Shown piece after piece: positions 57,704 to 64,000 of a stretch of DNA of 64,000 nt (positions are counted from its first letter, which is position 1; every line of letters begins with the position of its first letter). The notes beneath the pieces are model-generated. The model did no database searches. It saw only the letters and a list, made by a program, of their open reading frames with translations, and was not told where the DNA came from. Position numbers and translations under genes: made by a program. The DNA is from Parastagonospora avenae f. sp. tritici 18332-5 (Eukaryota; Ascomycota; Dothideomycetes; Pleosporales; Phaeosphaeriaceae), in the NCBI GenBank assembly GCA_022559985.1, contig JAFJTR010000079.1, positions 1 to 64,000 on the forward strand, in the 5' to 3' direction.

Positions 57704-59297
57704 ATGGCGGCTATCGATGCTATTACTACTAACAAGCCTCTTCTTGTCGTACTGGTAGTGTTGGGTCTACTTATAGTCAAGGTATGGGGTTTCCAAATCC
57801 TTCACATACTGAGTCCACCACTCACATGCTCAGTTTGTCCATGTCGGTCTCACGTGCCCTACAAGACACCTTCCCGGGCCTTCGTACACTCGCTTCACAC
57901 ATTATCGCTTGAAACGCGCTGTCATAACCGGCCAACGCATGTTCCACATTGATGCTCTCCATAAACAGTATGGCCCAATTGTTCGACTTTCGCCCACTGA
58001 GGTTGGTGTGGCAGACCTCGATGCCTTCAAGGAGACCCACAAGATCGGAACAAAGTACATGAAAAGCGACTGGTGCCTACGATTGGCAAACTTCCCCAAG
58101 GCTGGCGTGTTCACAATGCTGGACCCCCGTGAGCATGGTGCCAGAAGGAAGCTCCTCTCGCGATCCTTCAGCAGGTCTTATCTCGTAGCGAACTGGGAGT
58201 CAATTGTTCGCGAGAAGGCACTGCTTGCCGTGACAAAGATCAAAGCCGATGCTATGCAGAGCACTGCAGATGTGTACAACTGGTGGATGCTTCTTGCCTC
58301 GGATGTTAGCGCCCATCTTGCCTTTGGTGAGTCGTTCCGCATGCTAGAGACAGGACACGTAGGTCAAAGCTCTTTAACATTAGAGATATACTAGCTGACA
58401 TCACTTTTAGGCGAACCAATTTATTCGCGTGCTAAAGAAGTTGACCATAGGTGCTGGCATAATGGTGGAGATGCCATTACTTCGCCTTCTACGCTTCGTC
58501 CCGGTCAACGCCATACAGGAGATGTTTAATGCCAACGACTTCATCCTAAAAGGCGCAGACCGGGCAGTGGAGATGGCACGCTCTCACACAGGCGAGTCAA
58601 ATATCTTCGCCAAGGTCATCGAAGACTGCAAGAAGGAGGGCGAGGGCCATATCGATGACATGGACGTCAGGATCGAAGCAATGAACATCATCATTGCTGG
58701 TACCGATACCACTGGGGTCACGTTGACGCACCTGACTTGGGCTGTCCTTCAACAACCACAGCTGCAGTCGGCGCTCGAAGTAGAAACGGCAGGCTTGAGG
58801 GAAGACTTCATAGAGAATGATCTAATCGGTCTACCTTTACTTAACGCCACAATCGAGGAAACGCTACGCCTGTATGGCGCTGCTCCTAGTAGTCTGTCCC
58901 GCGTTGTACCGTAAGGTGGCACCAGGTTTGCTGGTTACTACATCCCGCAAGGTGTCACCGTGGATACCCAGGCATACACTTCCATCGCGACCCTCGTGTC
59001 TGGATTGATCCTCTTACTTTCGACCCGCAACGATGGATCACGTCCAAAGAAGGCTACACAGCGGAAGCACTCTCGCCTGACGCCAAAACTGCTTTTCATC
59101 CTTTCGGCGTGGGCGCACAATCGTGTATTGGCATCCACCTTGTGCGCATGGAGTTTAGGGATGCGGTCGCGTTTTTCTTCCGAGAGTGTAGGGGTATTCG
59201 ACTAGCACCGAGCACGACACCCATGAGCATGGAGTTTGAGAATTTCTTCTTGATCACACCCAAGGCCCATCGTTGCGATATTACGTTTCAACAGTAA
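57704..59297 (+). pseudogene. Cytochrome P450 pseudogene
   Basis: Exons 57704-57781, 57834-58358 and 58411-59297 join in phase (GTATGG and GTAGGT donors, GCTGAC branch site). An N-terminal membrane anchor (LLVVLVVLGLLIVK) is followed by HLPGPSYTRF (proline hinge), GMLDP-type sequence, the I-helix AGTDTTGVT, the ExxR motif in IEETLRLYG, the PERF-like FDPQRW and the heme-ligand loop FGVGAQSCIG. The family looks like benzoate/pisatin-type fungal P450s. Two lesions: an in-frame TAA at 58912-58914 just after SLSRVVP, and a frame change near 58980, after which the protein continues in the +1 frame to the stop at 59295. Both lie after the ExxR motif, so any truncated product lacks the heme cysteine. 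It could be a young pseudogene, since most of the rest is well preserved. Confidence 0.8.
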
Positions 59298-59367
59298 GGT
59301 GGGACTGATGGAACCAAAATCTGGCTCGAAGTCAAATTACCCAGCGCTTGAGACTGAATGAGCCCAA

Positions 59368-59943
59368 TCAAATGAAGACATTTGCCCTTGTGGTATCAGC
59401 TGGGCGAGAATCCTCGAAAATGACCTTGATATTTCGCCCTTTGACACAGAGCCTGCGGCCTGCCAATCGTCGTATCGTTCTCAAGTTGGGCGTTCCACGA
59501 ATCCGCAGCTCTTGAAGGCATGGGAAGACCTTCATACGGTGCGCCAATGTGCCGCTTGTATACTTAGGAGTGAGCGCGTGAAGGAGAGAGGCAGACATGC
59601 GAATTGACTGAATCAACCTTCTCTTATCCTTGCCCACATTATCAGCGAATGTCTTGATGTGTGTCACTCGCTTGAAATAGAAAGTGCTGACGCTGTAGAG
59701 TAGTGGTGTTGCTTCACTCCGGATCTGTAGACAGGTTCCGATAAGTGCCTTGCTCGACTGTCTACACCTATGAGTGAGGCGTTCTTTGTGATAGACTTTG
59801 AAATATCCGTGGAAAGCATATTGGTATACGCGATTCCGGAGCACCGGTGGAAGGCGGAGTAAGATCGAGTTGGCCTGGTTCGCTTCGGTGCTGTCTTTCG
59901 TCAGGGTGCTTGCTTGCGCGTCTTCAGTTGTATTGTCATACAT
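59368..59943 (-). CDS. Short Dothideomycete family protein, paralogue 1
   Basis: Intronless, 191 aa. Opening LLRLPPVLRNRVYQYAFHG matches the LP-x2-(L/I)RN-x-(V/I)Y start motif of a large, uncharacterised fungal family (2EXR/F-box-like). A Cys-x-Gln-x-Arg-x-Glu-like block follows (CLQIRSEATPLLYSVSTFYF), then basic helices. It shares more than the family motif with the gene at 60.5-61.1 kb: both have the same TEANQ lead-in and the same order of blocks, so they are likely local paralogues. Function unknown. Confidence 0.65.
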   Translation of the reverse strand: MYDNTTEDAQASTLTKDSTEANQANSILLRLPPVLRNRVYQYAFHGYFKVYHKERLTHRCRQSSKALIGTCLQIRSEATPLLYSVSTFYFKRVTHIKTFADNVGKDKRRLIQSIRMSASLLHALTPKYTSGTLAHRMKVFPCLQELRIRGTPNLRTIRRLAGRRLCVKGRNIKVIFEDSRPADTTRANVFI

Positions 59944-60493
59944 GTGGGTACGCGAGCTAGCAGGTGCAGTGCATGGCGCGGAGCAGTTTGATACACTCGG
60001 TGCCCATTTTGCAAAATTATGGGTCTAAATTGGAGGTGGGGCTATGGGTGTACACTTTGAACTGTGGGCGGGGTGTTTGGGAGCTTTGTGTATCTTGTGC
60101 GACTGATCGAATCTAGCGCCAATTGCCTAGGTACCAAGGATTGTAGCCTATGGCAACACAGCCCAACCGTGGACCATGCATGACATACTGGCAAATGAAA
60201 CTCAATTCGCTGGTGGATACCGCGTTCACAAAACAGTTACGGCTTCGCATGGTGTCCAGCAAAGACGTTTTTTAGCATGTGTCACACATTGCCCCAACAT
60301 TACCATAGATTGAAATAAGCAGTACAATTCAATAGATAGATGTACAGAAAGCAACATCATGTGAACCAAGCTGCAGACCTTACAGACCTAGAGGCGGCTC
60401 CGTCGCCGTGCATCTGAAATGAAAGCAAAACCACGAAAAACCAATTCGACCAAGATCACCGATCCATCAATTCAAAGATCAAACAGTCGGGAC

Positions 60494-61129
60494 TCAAGCA
60501 CTTTCAAACACAAGACGGACACCTCTTCCATCATGACGAAGCCTCAGCCAGCTCAGATGAAACCGCGTCATCTCATCGACTTCGCCCCAGAATAACAATT
60601 CCTCCAGTCCCGGAAAGATACGAAGCCACACCAGCGCGTCCGCGTATCTCGGATCAACGAGAACAGCCGCGCTGCTCGCACCCAGCCGAATGGATCGGAT
60701 TTTCCACAGTCGCATGTCTCTTATACGGTAGACGAAATTTTCGATTTGGTGGATGAGTTCGAAACTGAATGTCGTTGTGCGGTAAAAGAGGAGTGTGGCC
60801 TCGGAGTAAATTTGGCGACAGGTTTGCAGTAAGTGAAGTTTTGACTGCCACTCTCCACTCCAATCCGCTTTGTAGCCGGCGTATACTTGGATGTTGCCAT
60901 AGAAGACGTGTGTGTATATCTGATTGCGGATTTCTGGAGGAAGGCGGAGGAGACGTGAGTCGCGCTGGTTGGCTTCTGTTCTACTGAAGTCTTAGTTACA
61001 CTGCCACAACTGGTCAGAGCCCCCCACTCACATGAGATTGCGGCTCTCCCAACTGATGTAATTAGACTGGATGGTAGTAGAGACTGTGGGGTCTTCTTGT
61101 AGATCCTGGGTACCAGGAGAATCGTGCAT
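60494..61129 (-). CDS. Short Dothideomycete family protein, paralogue 2
   Basis: Two exons, 61129-61032 and 60983-60494, 195 aa, phase-matched across a 48-nt GTGAGT...CAG intron with an AACTAAG branch site. After TEANQRDSR comes LLRLPPEIRNQIYTHVFYG, the same motif as the neighbouring gene at 59.4 kb, then TCRQIYSEATLLFYRTTTFSF and a C-terminal half ending RLVFESA. The intron lies just before the conserved motif and is missing in the neighbour, which suggests either intron loss or a fused start there. Function unknown. Confidence 0.7.
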
Positions 61130-61298
61130 GTATGTCCTTCGGGAAGCCATTGGTGAGGCAATCGAGAGACACACGTCGGAAGTTTGCAGTTGTCATGAGC
61201 GAAGAAGTGGAGTTTATAAAGCCAGCGAAGACGGCTTGGTCTGAACAATAGCTGCCTCCTGCCCTACACCGATACTTCGATACAGTTGCCTAGTACGG

Positions 61299-61568
61299 TC
61301 ACACTATTCGCCAGGCGCCTTCAAGGTGGTCATAAGCGGTAAAGGTGAGCTCCATTGACATCCACGACTGTGGGTGTTTATCTCGAGAAGCATGACAAGA
61401 CCGATAACATACCGTTAAAGTAAAGCTGACCTTACAGTAGAGAAGCCTAGACTTGCACGCTCTTTTTGAACTCACACGAAGCCAGCGGCCTGAGCGCTTT
61501 GCAAGCTCTATCAGAGGGAACTCCGGTTGTTCGCGGAAGATGACGGAAGCGATCCCAGCATCCTTCAT
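61299..61568 (-). CDS. Doubtful mini-gene with two possible 45-nt introns
   Basis: Either a single 89-aa frame or a three-exon, 59-aa product (61568-61476, 61430-61413 and 61367-61299). Both candidate introns start with GTGAGT/GTATGT, end in AG, are exactly 45 nt, and are multiples of three, so the frame is open either way. It begins MKDAGIASVIFREQPEFPL and ends DHLEGAWRIV. No family recognised. It may be a fragment of a third copy in this paralogue cluster or a chance frame. Confidence 0.3.
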   Translation of the reverse strand: MKDAGIASVIFREQPEFPLIELAKRSGRWLRVSSKRACKSRLLYCKVSFTLTVCYRSCHASRDKHPQSWMSMELTFTAYDHLEGAWRIV

Positions 61569-61753
61569 GTAAAACAGGCAGTTTCAGCTGTACGTCGAAA
61601 TATGATGTGAACTCTCCATATTAGCGAAACAATGGCATTTTATATCGAGCCGTTGACGTTTGTCGCGTGAAGAAGACGGGTATCGTTTGATATGTGCAAA
61701 CAGACGAACGCATAATTATTGTGGCGCAGATGCCATCACTAGCGGAATAAAAA

Positions 61754-63642
61754 TCACATGTGCGCTTTTCTTGACCTCTTCTTTCGAGCTACCTGCCATC
61801 CAAAACTCTACACATGATCAGTTACAATAGATTAAATGTGTCCAGACTATGACTTACATCTTTCTCCATCTTTCCACTTTGTATGATCACATTTACAATA
61901 ACAGGTACCGTAGCATTGTAGGCAGCAAGCGTAGCCTTTTCCAACTCCTCAGGCGTGCGCACGAGAAAGCCGAGCCCTCCACACGCTTCCGCGAGCTTCT
62001 GGTATTTGACCTCCCAACCTAAAGCCCAGCTCCTCAGACCAGGTTTACCACTTTTTGTCTTCTCATGTTTCGTCTGCCAGTCCTTGGCTGTATCTGAGTC
62101 GCCGAAATATATCCCGCCATTATTGATCACGAAGATGGCGATGTCCATTCCCATGCGCGCCATGGTTTCGATCTCCATACCACTGAATCCAAATGCTGAG
62201 TCACCCTCGACAGCAACAATCTTCTTCCTCTTCGATGAAGTATGTGAAGTTGGGGCATTGTAGGCTTCCCACGCAGCTATCGCATAAGGGAGCCCGACTC
62301 CCATAGTTGCATAAGTACCAGCGTCCAGACGCAGTCGAGGGTGCTCAAGAGGAAGTATTGAGCGGCTTATATCCATTGTGTTTGCACCTTCTGCTATGTA
62401 GCATATTCCACCTTCTGAGGGCGGAGATAGGACATGAAGGGTGGTTTTCATGACATCGAATGCCCGCACGTACGTCAGAGGCATTGAAGAGTCTCGAGCT
62501 GCCAGGGAAGCGATGTTCTCGTTTTTTTCCTTTGCTTGCCAAATTATTCCCATGTATTCAGAAATGCTGGGATCGAACGTCCAGTCACCGAGCCGTGTCA
62601 TTAATTGAGTGACAACCACGCCTACGTCCCCGAGCAGAGAATACTGAGCGCTCGCTGCATTTCGCCCCATTTCTTCGGGAGATATGTCGACTTGGATAAA
62701 CTTGGCTTCAGGGTTCCATTTCGGCGCTTCGCCATGATGGAATATCCAATTCAATCGAGCGCCCAATATCAAGACGACATCCGCCATTTTCAGCGCTGCG
62801 CTTCGCGCCGAGGACGCATTCGCGGGATACGAATCGGGTACAACTCCTTTGCCCATAGGTGAGGGAACAAAAGGTAATTGAGTCTGATCGATGAAGGCAC
62901 GAATGGGGTCTTCAGCTCTGGCGTAGGCTGCGCCTTTGCCTATGAGCACTAACGGCGCTCTCGCGCTCCTGATCAATGCAACGACTCGACTGAGTTTGGC
63001 TTCTTCGCATCCACTCTTCGGCGGATCGGCCAATTTAGGTGTTTCGCAAATAAGATCAAGGTCTTCCGAAGCTATCAGATCGCTGATTACATCTGCTGGT
63101 AGGTCGACGAAGCCTGTTCCTGGACGTCCATAGAACGCAGAACGATACGCGTTAGTAATAAGTGTTGGTAGTACGTCTACTCCGACTGCTCGCACCGCAA
63201 TCTTCGTATGTGGAGCTAGGAGAGATACAGAGTCAAGCTCCTGAAACCCTCCTTTGGTGATCTGATAGCTTTCGATTGAGCCGCCTAGAAGAAGGAGCGG
63301 GAAGTTGTTTTCACTCGAGTTGCCAACCTTGTCACGTATTAGCCCGTTGGTTCGTCGATAAAGTCGTGAACCTACTCCGGCAATAGCGTGTAAAACACCA
63401 GGACCACCAACGACCAGGCATACGCCTGGCCGCCCTGTCAAATATCCATAGGCTGTAGCTGCATAGGAGGCCGCCTGCTCATTTCGGAACCCAATGAATC
63501 GGACGCCTATATTGATGGCCTGTTCCACAATCTCAGAGACTGGTACTCCTACGATTCCAAAGATGACAGTGACGCCGAGTTCTTTCAGAGTGTTTGCGAT
63601 AACGCTGGCGCCTGTCTCTGAGGCTTGTGATAAAGCAGACAT
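61754..63642 (-). CDS. 2-hydroxyacyl-CoA lyase (ThDP enzyme, peroxisomal type)
   Basis: Three exons, 63642-63376, 63327-61858 and 61807-61754, 596 aa, phases closing. The ThDP-dependent enzyme cleaves 2-hydroxyacyl-CoA during alpha-oxidation and is also related to oxalyl-CoA decarboxylase. Catalytic Glu55 lies in FRNEQAASY. The ThDP/Mg motif starts at GDSAFGFSGMEIE and ends in VINN about 28 residues later. The central domain contains APLVLIGKGAAYARAE and VILGARLNWIFHHG, as in the HACL1/Pxp1 branch. Intron 1 (48 nt, 63375-63328) has no stop and is a multiple of three. The last intron (GTAAGT, 61857-61808) leads to an 18-codon exon ending KAHM, a plausible type 1 peroxisome signal (A-H-M). Without that splice the protein ends in FNLL and lacks a signal. 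Confidence 0.9.
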
Positions 63643-64000
63643 CGCCGAATTTTTTCTTAGCAGGAGAAAACATCACTATGAGATGAGAAAGTCAATGCCT
63701 ATGGTTTCATGGTCATGCTGTTAATCAAGCGGAGTGGGGAGTCGCGAACCGAGGTTAAGAGGTCGTTCGCATCGAGACGCTGGATGTTCGCGATCTTCAC
63801 GCACCTCTCAGAGCCAGGAGGGACTTAGGGCTGCATAAAGTGATGGTCATTTCTTTCGTTATCTATGTATACCTCCTCGCTGTATTATTTCTTCACTCCT
63901 GCGCCTGCGCGTGAGCTATTGCTAGTGTCACATTCTCTGTAAATTCTGAGCCTGAGCTTGTTGGAACTTGATTTCATCACCATTCAGACTTCCTGCAAGC
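63643..64000. other. Upstream region at the window edge
   Basis: Leader and promoter of the CoA lyase; no gene visible before the window ends. Confidence 0.5.

Noticed and set aside
1..64000. tRNA genes, rRNA genes and CRISPR arrays
   Set aside because: Scanned for T-loop GGTTCRANYC signatures and regularly spaced repeats; none found in a credible context.

Overview
The window is nuclear DNA from a filamentous ascomycete, most likely a Dothideomycete. Introns are short (about 45-120 nt) with GTRWGT-type donors, CTAAC/CTGAC branch sites and CAG/TAG acceptors. Core genes are typical of Pezizomycotina (SLA1, HapB, Atg14, Trm82, Nop12), and there is a RIP-like, degenerate Fot1/pogo transposon. 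The species cannot be named from the sequence. Exon coordinates were worked out by hand from splice signals and phase; where every phase closes to one frame the model is given with high confidence.

Layout. 0-5.7 kb: a large Arg/Ser-rich protein with a Cys cluster, a CYSTM-type small protein, and a small spliced Cys-motif gene that has to be assembled across a 10-nt exon. 6.1-11.9 kb: the actin/endocytosis adaptor SLA1 and an MFS transporter, both on the minus strand. 12.4-19.3 kb: two divergently transcribed, intron-rich, uncharacterised genes rich in long helices with hydrophobic segments; both carry reading-frame lesions. 19.3-23.5 kb: a long non-coding stretch leading into HapB (CCAAT-binding factor). 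25.5-30.3 kb: Nop12 and an Sds3/Dep1-family HDAC-complex subunit, head to head. 31.6-32.9 kb: a small secreted cysteine-containing protein and a four-helix membrane protein. 33.9-40.4 kb: an island of decayed or lineage-specific genes (nuclease-like relic, ankyrin/AAA-ATPase relic, orphan ORF, F-box-like gene). 41-52.9 kb: a dense housekeeping block (NADPH alcohol dehydrogenase, cystathionine gamma-lyase, Atg14, an acidic four-exon gene, thioredoxin reductase with a 7-nt exon, Trm82, ribosomal P0). 53.3-59.3 kb: a GNAT acetyltransferase, a mutated Fot1/pogo relic and a P450 pseudogene. 59.4-63.6 kb: two diverged paralogues of a short fungal family, a doubtful mini-gene, and a peroxisomal-type 2-hydroxyacyl-CoA lyase.

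How it fits together. Housekeeping segments (6-12, 23-30 and 41-53 kb) alternate with accessory segments (12-19, 33-40 and 54-61 kb). Stop codons, frame breaks, a transposon and lineage-specific paralogues concentrate in the accessory segments. The least explained content is the divergent helical gene pair at 12.4-19.3 kb and the small Cys-motif gene at 5.1-5.7 kb. No tRNA, rRNA, CRISPR array or prokaryotic-type operon was seen.
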